Positions 26,457 through 36,099 are shown, counted from the stretch's first letter. The stretch: DNA of 64,000 nt from Buttiauxella sp965119215 (GCA_965119215.1 CBCPKK010000008.1:62001-126000), one strand, 5' to 3'. Made by a program: numbers and translations. The notes: a model not told the origin generated them from the sequence alone.

Positions 26457-26596
26457 GCGTCGAAATCGTTAGTTTTCAGCTCAATCCTTTCCCTCGTACT
26501 AAAGCGAAAAAAATCGGGGTCTATCCGATCTTGAGCCAGAAAAAAGATAGGTACGATATCCCTGCTTTCGTTAACCCACTAACTTTCGGAGTCGAT

Positions 26597-26944
26597 ATGG
26601 AACTTACGTTAAACAAAAATTTTGCGACTGATAAAAAGCAGACCGTAAATAAAACCAAAGCACTCAACATCACGCTGTTAGTCATTCTAACTGTTTTGAC
26701 TTGTGGTTTCGCCTATGCAGGTTCTGATGATGGTGCTCTTGGTGAAATTTGGTCATACCTCAGTGAAGGATTGACAGGAGCCCCAGGTAAGATCCTCGCT
26801 GCTTGCATGCTCTTCTCTGTTGGTTACTTTTCTGTTCTGAAACCAAACCCAGGTCTGGCCGCTGTTTCGTTCCTCATCATGCTAATCATTGCTAACGGTG
26901 AAAAAATCATCGGCGGTTTTATGGATGCTGGTGTACCGCTCTAA
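26597..26944 (+). CDS. trhA: conjugative pilin TrhA
   Basis: 115 residues from ATG 26597, preceded by CGGAG; an upstream TTG at 26531 is in frame but unlikely. A long signal sequence ends AYA after residue 41 (ITLLVILTVLTCGFAYA-GSDD), leaving a 74-residue mature pilin with two hydrophobic segments (ILAACMLFSVGYFSVL, GLAAVSFLIMLIIA). This is the TraA/TrhA layout. In IncHI plasmids the pilin is processed and cyclised by an S26-type peptidase, and the candidate enzyme is encoded at 50924. It is the first gene of the transfer operon, followed by trhL. Confidence 0.8.
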   Translation: MELTLNKNFATDKKQTVNKTKALNITLLVILTVLTCGFAYAGSDDGALGEIWSYLSEGLTGAPGKILAACMLFSVGYFSVLKPNPGLAAVSFLIMLIIANGEKIIGGFMDAGVPL

Positions 26945-26991
26945 AAGCTCCCGATTCTAACGAGGGGGCTAGCCCCCTCCTAAGGTAATTC

Positions 26992-27306
26992 ATGACAGAG
27001 CATGTAGTACCAAAACATAGTTACCGTTTTCCCTATCGGATAAACATGCCTTTGCTCATTTTGTTCTGGGATGCCAAACAATTGGGCCTTAGTTTTTTAC
27101 TGTGTGCATTTGGTAATATTTTTGACTGTTTTACCATCGCAACCGTAATTGCAGCGATTTACTGGGTAGCCTACAAAAAGGCTGCTGAACTAGGGATTCG
27201 GGGTTACCTGCGGCATAAAGCGTGGTGGCTGGGATTCCTGCCGGGAAAAACGGTATTTAGCAGTCGCTACTTTAGTGACCCATTTATTCGCGACCTGTAT
27301 TCCTGA
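26992..27306 (+). CDS. trhL: TrhL (TraL-like) inner-membrane pilus assembly protein
   Basis: 104 residues, 48 bp after the pilin. The central hydrophobic segment (about residues 36-60, LSFLLCAFGNIFDCFTIATVIAAIYWVAYK) and short basic N-terminus (KHSYRFPYRINMP) match TraL/VirB3-type proteins, which sit in the inner membrane with TraE and TraB. The order pilin-L-E-K-B confirms the call. The product normally interacts with the assembly ATPase. Confidence 0.8.
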   Translation: MTEHVVPKHSYRFPYRINMPLLILFWDAKQLGLSFLLCAFGNIFDCFTIATVIAAIYWVAYKKAAELGIRGYLRHKAWWLGFLPGKTVFSSRYFSDPFIRDLYS

Positions 27307-27333
27307 AATCACGAATACACCATAAGGTTGAAT

Positions 27334-28116
27334 ATGAATATTTACGAAAAAATAAAAGCCATTCTCTTTAAAAAAGAGGCGAGCGATAATACTCCCGAAA
27401 CTGAAAACCTTCAGAAAAGTACTCAGAAGAGAAATGGTCGCTTTTTGGATACCCGCTCGCACATGAGCCCGACATCGAAAAGCTCACCGGCTGGGATCGC
27501 TTATGGTGAATTGATAAGCCGGAATACAAAAATCATTAATGCCAACATACTGGCATTAGTAATTATTGCTGGGTTAGTCGGGAAAGAAATTTTCCTGGAT
27601 AAACCAGTAACTGTAGTCACCCCTCCGAATATGAACGAAGAAATTCGAGTGATTGGTAATAAAGCCTCTGAATCCTACAAGACTCAGTGGGCCCTTTTTT
27701 ACAGCACTATGTTGGGGAACATAAACCCAAAAAACATTCAATTCGTCATGGATTACATTATCAAATCACTTTCTCCAGAGCTTCAAGGTCGGATTGCTGC
27801 GGAATTACAAAGCCAAATAAATATCATGCAAACAAGGGGGGTCGATCAGACCTTTACTCCGATTGATATTTATTTCGACGAAAAAAATGACATGGTCTAT
27901 GTCTGGGGAACTAAAACTACGAAGTTAACGAATGTTTCTGACAAGCAAGAGACGTCGAAATGGACTTATGAGTGGGTTATAGGCTTACGCCAGGGTATGC
28001 CACGAATTGCCTATGCAAACCAGTATGCCGGTACACCAAATATCAAAAAAATAACGATAAATGGTAAAGAGCAACTTGAAAAACTGGACAATCCGCCAAC
28101 CACATCCGGGGAATAG
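27334..28116 (+). CDS. trhE: TrhE (TraE/VirB8-like) transfer protein
   Basis: 260 residues from ATG 27334. A membrane anchor lies near residues 68-88 (IINANILALVIIAGLVGKEIFL), followed by a periplasmic domain typical of TraE (NMNEEIRVIGNKASESYKTQWALFYSTMLGNINPKN, then MVYVWGTKTTKLTN). The roughly 65-residue cytoplasmic N-terminus is longer than in F TraE. It acts in the inner-membrane part of the transfer channel. It ends 1 bp before the trhK start, so translation is probably coupled. Confidence 0.8.
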   Translation: MNIYEKIKAILFKKEASDNTPETENLQKSTQKRNGRFLDTRSHMSPTSKSSPAGIAYGELISRNTKIINANILALVIIAGLVGKEIFLDKPVTVVTPPNMNEEIRVIGNKASESYKTQWALFYSTMLGNINPKNIQFVMDYIIKSLSPELQGRIAAELQSQINIMQTRGVDQTFTPIDIYFDEKNDMVYVWGTKTTKLTNVSDKQETSKWTYEWVIGLRQGMPRIAYANQYAGTPNIKKITINGKEQLEKLDNPPTTSGE

Positions 28117-28117
28117 A

Positions 28118-29347
28118 ATGAAAAACTTGAGGGATTTCAAAGTTAAATCGATGGCAATGCTATTGAGTCTGGGAATAGTCCACAGCGTTTATGCTGAAGA
28201 TTATCAATTGCCAGCTGCCGTCAATAACCCCGTGGCAATACCTGTGGGAGCAGATAGTGTTCAAAAGGTTGCACAATCGGCAATGGCATCTGAATCACCG
28301 ACTACAAACAAACCAACGACAGCACTTCCACAAGTCCCTCTGTCTGGTGCCAGTTCATCTTCACCTGCTGTTAATGCAATCACTGACGCACTGAACAAGA
28401 ACCCTACATTGCCGGGATATGACGCACAAATAGCCTCAGGTAATTTTGACGAATATGGCCGTGGACGTACTGATGGAGCAGCTGGAGCGCCTCAGAAAGC
28501 TCAAACCGCAGCGCCGTCTAAAACTGATGTCCTGTTTACAGAAGCTAAGAGCCGCTATCAGGAAGTCCAAAAGGTTAACGTTCCCCCAGGCGGAAATATA
28601 GTTTTACCGGTATCCAAAGGCTTACAAAACAGAATTTCGACTACGTTCAAGAACGCTTCTGTCAGTACTTCAACACCTGAGCAGGATGCCAGTATTTTTG
28701 TTGATGGTAGAGATGTATACATCACCACAAATATTGCCAAGCCAATCGGAATTATGCTGTCAGAAGACAATGTTCCAGAAAGTACTTATAACCTGACACT
28801 TATCCCACTGGATGTGCCTGGGGCAATGATTTCAGTAAACACTTCGCTGAGTCCTCAAATGCAGGCGAAGAGAGAGAAATCTATTGATGCGCAGCAGTAT
28901 CAGGAAATGCTCGAGCGTTCCCAACAAGAAGAAATGAGCCCTTCTGACCCGCGCCAGGATGATCACAAACAACGTATTATGGATTTGCTCACGCCTGTAG
29001 CTCTAGGTGAAGTTCCGTCAGGTTTTAGTCTTCAGACAGAGCGTTTGTCACGCATTCCTGCAAGCGAACAAGCACCCTGTAAATTCAACATGTATGCAAA
29101 ACTCGGTCAGCGTCTTGTAGGGTCCCGAGAGTTGATTGATATCGTGCTGGTAAAGAATGATAAACCTTATGGGCAGGTTGTAGCTGATCAGCAATGCCTG
29201 ACTGAAGGCGTCATTGCTAGTGCTCTTTTTGATAAAGCATTCCTACAACCGGGTGAAGAAACCGAACTGTATATCGTCAGGGATAAGCTCTTCCAGGAGC
29301 GTAAGGCCCGTGTAACAACGAGACCAAGTCTGATCAATAGCAAATGA
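28118..29347 (+). CDS. trhK: TrhK (TraK/VirB9-like) secretin-like protein
   Basis: 409 residues from ATG 28118, with GGGGAATAG upstream; the apparent earlier start at 28061 overlaps trhE and is unlikely. The signal peptide (SMAMLLSLGIVHSVYA) is followed by a proline/serine-rich linker, then a beta-rich domain containing NVPPGGNIVLPVSKGLQNRISTTFKNA, the TraK-type motif. It forms the outer-membrane core with TrhV and TrhB. It overlaps the next gene by 4 bp. Confidence 0.8.
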   Translation: MKNLRDFKVKSMAMLLSLGIVHSVYAEDYQLPAAVNNPVAIPVGADSVQKVAQSAMASESPTTNKPTTALPQVPLSGASSSSPAVNAITDALNKNPTLPGYDAQIASGNFDEYGRGRTDGAAGAPQKAQTAAPSKTDVLFTEAKSRYQEVQKVNVPPGGNIVLPVSKGLQNRISTTFKNASVSTSTPEQDASIFVDGRDVYITTNIAKPIGIMLSEDNVPESTYNLTLIPLDVPGAMISVNTSLSPQMQAKREKSIDAQQYQEMLERSQQEEMSPSDPRQDDHKQRIMDLLTPVALGEVPSGFSLQTERLSRIPASEQAPCKFNMYAKLGQRLVGSRELIDIVLVKNDKPYGQVVADQQCLTEGVIASALFDKAFLQPGEETELYIVRDKLFQERKARVTTRPSLINSK

Positions 29348-29790
29348 ATATAAAAGTTACTTTTGGAAAGTTTATAAAATGTTCCTTGGTGGGTTTTAGT
29401 GTTTTCTTAATTACACGCTGTTATTACATAAGTAATTATATAGAGCGGAGTGAGATACAAATACTTCCAAGTGAGCCGGTGATTTCGATTTCTCTACCTG
29501 AGGAGAATAAGACGGTAATCAAATTTGCTGATGATTCTTTAGAATCCAAATTTGTAAGTAGCAAAGCCGAATCGTCATTAGATCAAACCGAGAAAAAAAC
29601 GAATTCAAAAAAAGTAACTTCAGAACAGTTGCATGTGCAAGATATTGATCAGGTTATACACAGTTCTAATGATGAATCCTGGGTGAAAGCAGGACAGCCT
29701 TACATTGTACCGCAACTAAAAGATAGTGAGCGGCAAATCAAAATTAAGCGATATCTGGCACCTCAAAACGGAGCAGAGAATGGACATTAA
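29344..29790 (+). CDS. small anchored protein between trhK and trhB
   Basis: 148 residues with an N-terminal hydrophobic anchor (CSLVGFSVFLITRCYYI) and a charged, low-complexity periplasmic part (SSLDQTEKKTNSKKVTSEQ). It overlaps trhK at its start (ATGA) and trhB by 11 bp at its end, so it is a tightly coupled transfer-operon gene. I know no functional name for it. The N-terminal half carries one exact and one near copy of the dispersed palindrome. Confidence 0.6.
   Translation: MNIKVTFGKFIKCSLVGFSVFLITRCYYISNYIERSEIQILPSEPVISISLPEENKTVIKFADDSLESKFVSSKAESSLDQTEKKTNSKKVTSEQLHVQDIDQVIHSSNDESWVKAGQPYIVPQLKDSERQIKIKRYLAPQNGAENGH
29353..29363. repeat. dispersed palindrome AAAGTWACTTT, copy 9
   Basis: Exact copy with central T at the very start of the gene at 29344, read as K-V-T-F. 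Confidence 0.8.
29611..29621. repeat. dispersed palindrome, variant AAAGTAACTTC
   Basis: One mismatch at the last base, 258 bp after copy 9 and in the same gene. Confidence 0.5.
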
Positions 29791-31147
29791 AAAACAATGG
29801 GAAACGAATAAATCCTTTCGGTATGGTACGCTGATTGTCATTATTGCCGTTTTGATATTTTTCATCAGCCAATCACTTTTCAGCCCTGCTGAAAAGAAAC
29901 GAGTCAATACCCAAAAGAAAGATATGCAAACGGGGCTATTACTCGATGAGTCTCAAATGAATAAGCTGGATTCTAAACAAAGCCAGCTGACTTATGACGA
30001 GATGATTAAACAGAACCGAAAAGATCAGAATGAAGCTAAAGCTGAGCGTGATAAGGCCGAAAAAATACAGTCGGAAACAAGGACTCAGGTTGCCGAACTG
30101 AACTCACAGTTGGGTCAGCTTAAGCAGCAGCTTATAGATATGCAGGCTAACCGAAATAATCCAAATCGAAGCCTCGATAGCCGCAATCCTCCACAAAGTA
30201 ACAGTGGGGCAACTCCGGCTGCAACGCCGTACCAACTCAATACCAATGCTGCTGTTAATAATGGCTATGATGCAGGTGGTGTAATTACACCACAGCGTAT
30301 GAGTCCTATGCGCACAATTACTCAATCATCCATTAAAACAAATGCCTCTGGAGGAGTGATTCAGGTTACGCCTATTTCAGAACAAAAGATTAAAGAAGGT
30401 AAAGAAGTTTTCCCGGGTGCTGAAAAGGCAGGTATGAGGACAGTCAAAACTGATGGGACAACACCAGTTGATAGCAAAGCTCGTCACGCAGCCAGAAAAG
30501 ATGAAATGTATTTACCTGCGACATCAATTATTACCGGAGTACTCATCACAGGCTTAGAAGCGCCTACGAGTATGTCATCGAAGGCAGAGCCTATGCCTGT
30601 CACGATGCGAATCAAGAAAGATGTGTTGATGCCTAATAATTTCACTATGGACCTTCGAGATTGCAACCTCTTGGGCTCCGCAGTTGGTGATCTGGCATCT
30701 CAACGAGCCTACATACGGGCCACATCAATCTCTTGTGTTAACTCAAAAGGTAAGGCGTTTGACGTCAAGCTGGAAGCTTACGCTGTTTCCGAAAACGACG
30801 GTAAAAATGGCATTCGTGGCAATCTTATTAGCCGAAATGGTAATGCAATAGCCGGTTCTGCATTTGCAGGGGGATTGTCAGCCTTGGCAGGAAGTTTAAG
30901 CCCTAGCAAGGTATCTTCGCTCAACATCGATCCTAACTCTCAAGCACAGTATCAAACGCCAAATTTCGGTGCGCTTGGGGCCTTGGCCGGAAGCGGAGCT
31001 GCGAGTGGAGGTTTGAACAGATTAGTTGATTACTACACCAGTATTGCAGAGCAACAGTGGCCTGTAGTTGAAATTAGCCCTGGCCGCCCTATCACCTTTG
31101 TTGTCCAGTCCGGAGCAACAATTCCAACAAATCTGGTTGCACGATAA
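29780..31147 (+). CDS. trhB: TrhB (TraB/VirB10-like) channel scaffold
   Basis: 455 residues from ATG 29780; the earlier apparent start lies far inside the preceding gene. An inner-membrane anchor near residues 16-33 (YGTLIVIIAVLIFFISQSLF) is followed by a coiled coil (residues about 70-125, KAEKIQSETRTQVAELNSQ) and a proline-rich linker. The C-terminal VirB10 beta-barrel domain starts near YLPATSIITGVLITGLEAPT and includes FTMDLRDCNLLGSAVGDLASQRAYIRAT. It spans both membranes and transmits energy to the outer-membrane pore. Confidence 0.85.
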   Translation: MDIKKQWETNKSFRYGTLIVIIAVLIFFISQSLFSPAEKKRVNTQKKDMQTGLLLDESQMNKLDSKQSQLTYDEMIKQNRKDQNEAKAERDKAEKIQSETRTQVAELNSQLGQLKQQLIDMQANRNNPNRSLDSRNPPQSNSGATPAATPYQLNTNAAVNNGYDAGGVITPQRMSPMRTITQSSIKTNASGGVIQVTPISEQKIKEGKEVFPGAEKAGMRTVKTDGTTPVDSKARHAARKDEMYLPATSIITGVLITGLEAPTSMSSKAEPMPVTMRIKKDVLMPNNFTMDLRDCNLLGSAVGDLASQRAYIRATSISCVNSKGKAFDVKLEAYAVSENDGKNGIRGNLISRNGNAIAGSAFAGGLSALAGSLSPSKVSSLNIDPNSQAQYQTPNFGALGALAGSGAASGGLNRLVDYYTSIAEQQWPVVEISPGRPITFVVQSGATIPTNLVAR

Positions 31148-31158
31148 GGAAGACTCCC

Positions 31159-31665
31159 GTGACAGACAAAGACGATAAAAAAGAAATTACTTTACCAGAA
31201 GTTGAGGCCCCTGTTGGTGGGGGCCGCAAGGCGGTAAAAAAAGTAACTTTAGAATTTGAACTGGAAAAAGTGCTAAAGATTGCTGCCGGTGCGCTCCTTT
31301 TAACCATTGTCGGTATCTACGGATATAAATATATTTCTACTTTTAAAATGCCAACATTTGGTACGGATACCCCCCGTATTGCTGTGATGAACGTTTCAGA
31401 AATCAGAGATGATTTTTTACGGCAGAATAATTTAAAAAATAGTGATGAAAGAGAAATCGCAAAGTTAGAACCAGAATTCCGCATATACACCCGAAAATTG
31501 ATGGCGTTATACCGTTTGAATGGATTTTTGGTCATTGATTCGGCACTGACTTTTTCAATTCCTTCAAGTGTGAAAATTGTCACCTATATCGACGGGGACG
31601 CATTGATGGATGAGTTAAAATCGCTGGGTAGCAATGAAAACTTTAATGAGGTTACCACTCAGTGA
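31159..31665 (+). CDS. single-pass membrane protein of the transfer operon
   Basis: 168 residues. A cytoplasmic acidic N-terminus (TDKDDKKEITLPEVEAP) is followed by a membrane segment (about residues 38-56, VLKIAAGALLLTIVGIYGYKYI) and a periplasmic domain (VMNVSEIRDDFLRQNN, then FRIYTRKLMALYRLNGFLVIDSALTFSIPS). The latter resembles the TrbI/DsbC-associated periplasmic proteins of F-type systems that precede TraW-like partners. It overlaps the next gene by 4 bp. The exact homology is uncertain. It carries a copy of the dispersed palindrome. Confidence 0.55.
   Translation: MTDKDDKKEITLPEVEAPVGGGRKAVKKVTLEFELEKVLKIAAGALLLTIVGIYGYKYISTFKMPTFGTDTPRIAVMNVSEIRDDFLRQNNLKNSDEREIAKLEPEFRIYTRKLMALYRLNGFLVIDSALTFSIPSSVKIVTYIDGDALMDELKSLGSNENFNEVTTQ
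31240..31250. repeat. dispersed palindrome AAAGTWACTTT, copy 10
   Basis: Exact copy with central A, read as K-K-V-T-L in the gene at 31159. Confidence 0.8.
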
Positions 31666-32516
31666 GAAAAGTAATTATTCCATTACTAGCAGCGTTAAGC
31701 GTAATGAGCTCTGTGGTTGTAAATGCTGAATCTACTGTATTTACTGATTCGGATGCGAGTGCGTTGATGTCCAAAGCAAAGGAAGGCGGAATTAGCCCTG
31801 ACCTTCAGAGCTTAATGTCAAAAATGCAGGCGTATAAGCCAAAAGATGCAATTTATCTCCCAACCGGGGGGTTGTATCTTTTTGAAGATGCAAACTCAAA
31901 GCTTATGGCCGTTACCACTAATGGTCGATATACACTATCCGGTGGAAGTCTTGTTGATGTCGTTAAACGAACTCAACTTTTTAAAGTAGACGAAATAAGA
32001 AAATCATATTTTATTAGTTTAAGTGATTCTCCGTTTCCATTAAATAAAGTGGCGTCAATTCCTCTCGGTAACCCAAAACTTAAGCGTCAGGCTGCAATTT
32101 TCATCACACTCGATTGCGATGGTTGTGAAGATCTTATAAAGAAATTTGTTGCAGACCGTGAAAAATATCGTGTGGATATTGTTCTAATCCCCTCCCCGGG
32201 CGAACCAAAAAAACAACTACAAAGACTTTGGTGTAGTCGCGAAAAGGGAAAAATTACTGATTTCGATATTATCCAGTGGTTAACCGGAAATAAAGCCGAT
32301 ACCGAAAAGCGGTGGCTACCTGTCAAAGAATCTGAATCATGTTCTGTCGAGCCATTGGTAACGTCCATGGCGTTGGCCGGAGTATATAACCTCCAGGGAG
32401 TGCCATCAGTTGTGCGTGAAGATGGTCTTGCCGGTAATGGAATTCCAAAGGATTTTGATTACTGGCTTAAGCAAAGTGTTACTCCGTTACTCAAAAACCC
32501 ATTTGCCACTGAATAG
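31662..32516 (+). CDS. DsbC-like periplasmic disulfide protein
   Basis: 284 residues starting at GTG 31662, overlapping the preceding stop. Signal peptide VIIPLLAALSVMSSVVVNA. An N-terminal dimerisation-type region is followed by a thioredoxin-like domain with IFITLDCDGC (a CxxC active site, C146-D-G-C) and the cis-Pro loop GVPSVVRE near the end. Two further cysteines (LWC, ESC) may form a structural disulfide. DsbC-type proteins help fold the cysteine-rich TraN and TraU proteins, both encoded downstream here. A DsbC homologue in this position is usual in related operons. Confidence 0.75.
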   Translation: MRKVIIPLLAALSVMSSVVVNAESTVFTDSDASALMSKAKEGGISPDLQSLMSKMQAYKPKDAIYLPTGGLYLFEDANSKLMAVTTNGRYTLSGGSLVDVVKRTQLFKVDEIRKSYFISLSDSPFPLNKVASIPLGNPKLKRQAAIFITLDCDGCEDLIKKFVADREKYRVDIVLIPSPGEPKKQLQRLWCSREKGKITDFDIIQWLTGNKADTEKRWLPVKESESCSVEPLVTSMALAGVYNLQGVPSVVREDGLAGNGIPKDFDYWLKQSVTPLLKNPFATE

Positions 32517-32524
32517 GTAACAAA

Positions 32525-33376
32525 ATGAATACCAAAAGAACAGTACTTAGTGCCCTTATCGTTTTGTCTACTACCTATCTCACTGGTTGCATAGGTAGTT
32601 CTGAATCAGAATGTCCCGGTGTTGAAAATGGGGTTATCTGTAAAGGTCCTCGGGAAGTAATGGAATTAACCAATAACCGTGATGATTTATTTGATACCAA
32701 TGGAGAACAAACCGAGGGAAAGGGGGAATCGACTGTCGCTGACAGTCGCTACCCGGCACAGGTGACACCTCCGGGCGAAGTTCAGTATCCTAAGTCACCG
32801 GCGCTGATTAATAAGCCTGTAGCAACTACCATCACGCCTGTCGCGTTATCATCGAATACAATTTCACCGCGTCCGATTGGTGGAACGCCTGTCAGCCAGG
32901 GTTCTGTGACTCGAGCCAGTGGAAATCCATTTAACAATACCCCGATTCAGGCAACACCAGCCCCACGGTATTACAATCCGAATCCCAATTCCGATATAAA
33001 ACCGGCAAAGGATCTATATTCCGTCTACAACGGCCAGCCGGTTAACCCTACATTGTCGCAGAATCAGGTTCAGCAATATCGATCTCAGGGCTACAAACAA
33101 CCTGTAGTAGCCCCTGAGCCTCTTGCCGTGCTTCAGCAGGGCAAAGTCATGCGCATAACATTTGCCCCGTACACTGACGATAACAATGCCCTTAATCTTC
33201 CTGGCTATGTATACGTCAACGTTCGCCCTCAAACCTGGATCGCCGGTAATAATGCCACGACAAATCCTGCAAGAATTGTGCCGCTAGAAGTTCAGGATTC
33301 AGCTCGTGAAAATATGCAGTTGCAGCAAAAAGCAACCAAAGCGGTAACGGCCAATGGTGTCGTTCGTGAGCTGTAA
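32525..33376 (+). CDS. trhV: TrhV (TraV-like) outer-membrane lipoprotein
   Basis: 283 residues. A lipoprotein signal (TVLSALIVLSTTYLTGC, lipid on C22) is followed by the TraV cysteine pattern ESEC-PGVENGVIC and a proline-rich disordered middle. The C-terminal beta region is MRITFAPYTDDNNALNLPGYVYVNVRPQTW. It anchors the VirB7/TraV ring of the pore. It sits directly before trhC, as expected. Confidence 0.8.
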   Translation: MNTKRTVLSALIVLSTTYLTGCIGSSESECPGVENGVICKGPREVMELTNNRDDLFDTNGEQTEGKGESTVADSRYPAQVTPPGEVQYPKSPALINKPVATTITPVALSSNTISPRPIGGTPVSQGSVTRASGNPFNNTPIQATPAPRYYNPNPNSDIKPAKDLYSVYNGQPVNPTLSQNQVQQYRSQGYKQPVVAPEPLAVLQQGKVMRITFAPYTDDNNALNLPGYVYVNVRPQTWIAGNNATTNPARIVPLEVQDSARENMQLQQKATKAVTANGVVREL

Positions 33377-33388
33377 CAGGGGACATTA

Positions 33389-36082
33389 ATGCAACCGATA
33401 AAACAATTTAATGAAGAGCTTGTTCGTCATAAGCTGGGTAACTATATTCCGGTTTTCGACCAGTTACCGGACAGTAACTATTTCCTGATTGAAGGTAACA
33501 AGCTTGGTTTTATGTTCATCTGTAATCCCTCCCCTGGCCTGTTTGAGAATCAAAAAGATATTCTGGCCGAGATGTATAAGATGGATTTTCCTACAGATAC
33601 CGTCTGCCAGGTGACCTTATCCGCCCTACCCGATTTAATAATGCAACTGAGTGCATGGGCGTCCGTGCGTGGTGGTCGTATGCCGGAGGAGGACAAGGAA
33701 AAGTCTGACCTCCTGAACGCATATCAACTCGAATATTTTGACCGCAGTACCAGAGAGCCGCTTAAGCCTGACTATGACCAATTGAAGCTGCGTGATTTTC
33801 AGGTTTGGATTTCATTTACAATTCCTTTAGCTGGAGCTTTCCCTACCGATACTGAAGAACGCAATATTGACGTGTTGTATTCAGAATTGAAAAGTAAATT
33901 AGTAACTATGGGACTGACCCCTTTTGCAGTTCAGGCCGAGGACTGGCTTTACTGCCTGGATAAAGTGCTGAACCCTGGAGAACATGCTCGCTGGTCCGAA
34001 GGCAATATGAGCGTCAGTACACTGAAAAGGCTGAACGAACAGGTGGACGTACCGGGTCGGAAATACGAGGTAGGACAAAACTACTTTTCAACGTCGACCG
34101 GTAACAGCGATAAGACTGAAGCCAGATATTTCAAACAGTTATCTGTTAGACGGTTCCCTGAATATGTAAGTTTTGGATGCATGTATGAATTAGTAGTGAA
34201 TTGGATGCATGGTCGAAAAACGGTGTTCAATCCGTTCATGATAACACTCACAACCGTGTATTCAGACCCTCTCAAGCTTGCTAAAGAAAACGTCAGGTAT
34301 AAAGCTGTCACGAACAAACAAGCCGGTATACCTATTGTCGTAACTTTCTGTCCTCGACTAAGAGATATGGACAATGACTACATGGCTGTCACCCGTGAGC
34401 TTGAGGATGGGGCGAGATTAATGAAGGGATACCTGACCTTCACTGTCATGGGTAATACGGCCGAAGACGTTCAAAGTGGTGCGGATCAGATGAAATCGTT
34501 TTATCTGGAAAGTCGCGTCAATGTTACGGATGACTCCTATATTGTCTTCCCATCTTTAATGTCCACTTTACCTATGTGTAATGATGCCAAAACCGTTCAT
34601 GATCTTGACCGGCACGAAGTAATGACTAATACGGGGGCAGCACACTTATGCCCAATTTTTGGACCATGGAAAGGCAATACCAATCAACCTGTTATAAACA
34701 TGGTGACGCGTGAAGGTCAGCAGCTGGGACTTGATATTTTTAAAACTTCAGCCAGTTACAATACGGTTGTTGGTGCAACTTCCGGGGCCGGTAAGTCTTT
34801 CTTCATAAACTACCTGATCAACAATTACCTGGGTGCCGGTCCCAGAGCTAATGAGATGCATCATTACCGGGATGCTAAACAGTTGTTGGCTGAAAACAGG
34901 TACACCAGTTTTGACCCTGATGGAGCGCAAATATTCGTTGTGGACGTAGGTCGTTCATATCAGGGGATCTCCGAGCAATACTCCAGCTCTCAATTTATCG
35001 ACTTTGGGCGCCCCCCTACTTTTACCCTCAACCCGTTTGCGTTTTTGACAGACGTTGCAGCTGATGAAAGAGCTTTAGTAGAGGCCCCAACTTTCGAAAG
35101 TGACTCAACTTCGGAGTCAGAAAACGAAGATGAAAAGGATAAAGTTGCTCAAACCATAATGGTCCTAAACCAATTAAAAATCATGGCATCAGAATCTGGA
35201 AAAATTGATGATTTCCAGCAATCTGTAATGCTTCAGTTGATCGCTGAGGAGTACAGAGAATCACGGAAAGTTGGGCGGACTGGGTCTATTACCGGTTTTG
35301 CACGTCGATGCCGTGAATTTCCCGATGACAGGATGAAGGACATCGGTGTCCAGTTGGGGGCATGGTGCGAAGGTGGAATTTACGGATACCGTTTTTCCGA
35401 AACACTTCCACCAATCAACTTTGATAGCCGCTTTATTGTGTTAGAACTGGAAGAGCTGAAAGGAACACCGCATCTGCAAACCGTAGTTTTAATGTCGATC
35501 ATCCAGGCTGCACAGCATGCCATGTTTATCAAGCGTGATGGTCGCAGAAGACTGTTCATACTTGATGAAGCATGGGAGTACATTCGTCCGGACAATGCCA
35601 ACGGTGGTAATCAGGCGAACAACCAGTTCTTTACTTCATTCCTGGAAGCTGCATGGCGGCGATTCAGGAAAACGAACTGTGCTGGAATTTGTGTAACCCA
35701 GTCATTTGAGGATTATTTTACCTCCTCTGTTGGCCGTGCAATTACGGCTAACAGCCCCTGGAAAATCATCATGAAGCAGGAGAAAGAATCAATTGAATCT
35801 ATGAAAAAGAATCAATATTTCTCTACTTCTGACGGCGAATATGAGCGCATGAAGAACATTCGTACTGTTAAGGGGGTTTTCTCTGAAATGCTCATACGAT
35901 TCGAAGGGTTCCAGGAGATTTGCAGGCTGTACGTAGACCGTAAAATGGAGCTCTGCTTTACAACGGACTCCAAAGACAGGACCCGTCTTTGGGATATTCA
36001 GGCTCAGCGAGATTGTAGCTACGGGGAGGCGATTGAAATTCTCTACGAACAAGAGCAAAGGGAAAGAGCAAAAGTGGCCTGA
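33389..36082 (+). CDS. trhC: TrhC (TraC/VirB4-like) pilus assembly ATPase
   Basis: 897 residues. Walker A GATSGAGKS lies near residue 461 and Walker B RRLFILDEAWEYI near residue 720. Typical VirB4 landmarks are present: VVDVGRSYQGISEQYSS and the C-terminal FLEAAWRRFRKTNCAGICVTQS. The N-terminal 400 residues form the membrane-associated TraC_F-type domain. An acidic insertion follows the Walker A region (about residues 570-590, ESDSTSESENEDEKDK). It drives pilin assembly. The gene is last in this operon and has a terminator just after it. Confidence 0.9.
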   Translation: MQPIKQFNEELVRHKLGNYIPVFDQLPDSNYFLIEGNKLGFMFICNPSPGLFENQKDILAEMYKMDFPTDTVCQVTLSALPDLIMQLSAWASVRGGRMPEEDKEKSDLLNAYQLEYFDRSTREPLKPDYDQLKLRDFQVWISFTIPLAGAFPTDTEERNIDVLYSELKSKLVTMGLTPFAVQAEDWLYCLDKVLNPGEHARWSEGNMSVSTLKRLNEQVDVPGRKYEVGQNYFSTSTGNSDKTEARYFKQLSVRRFPEYVSFGCMYELVVNWMHGRKTVFNPFMITLTTVYSDPLKLAKENVRYKAVTNKQAGIPIVVTFCPRLRDMDNDYMAVTRELEDGARLMKGYLTFTVMGNTAEDVQSGADQMKSFYLESRVNVTDDSYIVFPSLMSTLPMCNDAKTVHDLDRHEVMTNTGAAHLCPIFGPWKGNTNQPVINMVTREGQQLGLDIFKTSASYNTVVGATSGAGKSFFINYLINNYLGAGPRANEMHHYRDAKQLLAENRYTSFDPDGAQIFVVDVGRSYQGISEQYSSSQFIDFGRPPTFTLNPFAFLTDVAADERALVEAPTFESDSTSESENEDEKDKVAQTIMVLNQLKIMASESGKIDDFQQSVMLQLIAEEYRESRKVGRTGSITGFARRCREFPDDRMKDIGVQLGAWCEGGIYGYRFSETLPPINFDSRFIVLELEELKGTPHLQTVVLMSIIQAAQHAMFIKRDGRRRLFILDEAWEYIRPDNANGGNQANNQFFTSFLEAAWRRFRKTNCAGICVTQSFEDYFTSSVGRAITANSPWKIIMKQEKESIESMKKNQYFSTSDGEYERMKNIRTVKGVFSEMLIRFEGFQEICRLYVDRKMELCFTTDSKDRTRLWDIQAQRDCSYGEAIEILYEQEQRERAKVA

Positions 36083-36099
36083 CCATTAGCTTAAATAAT

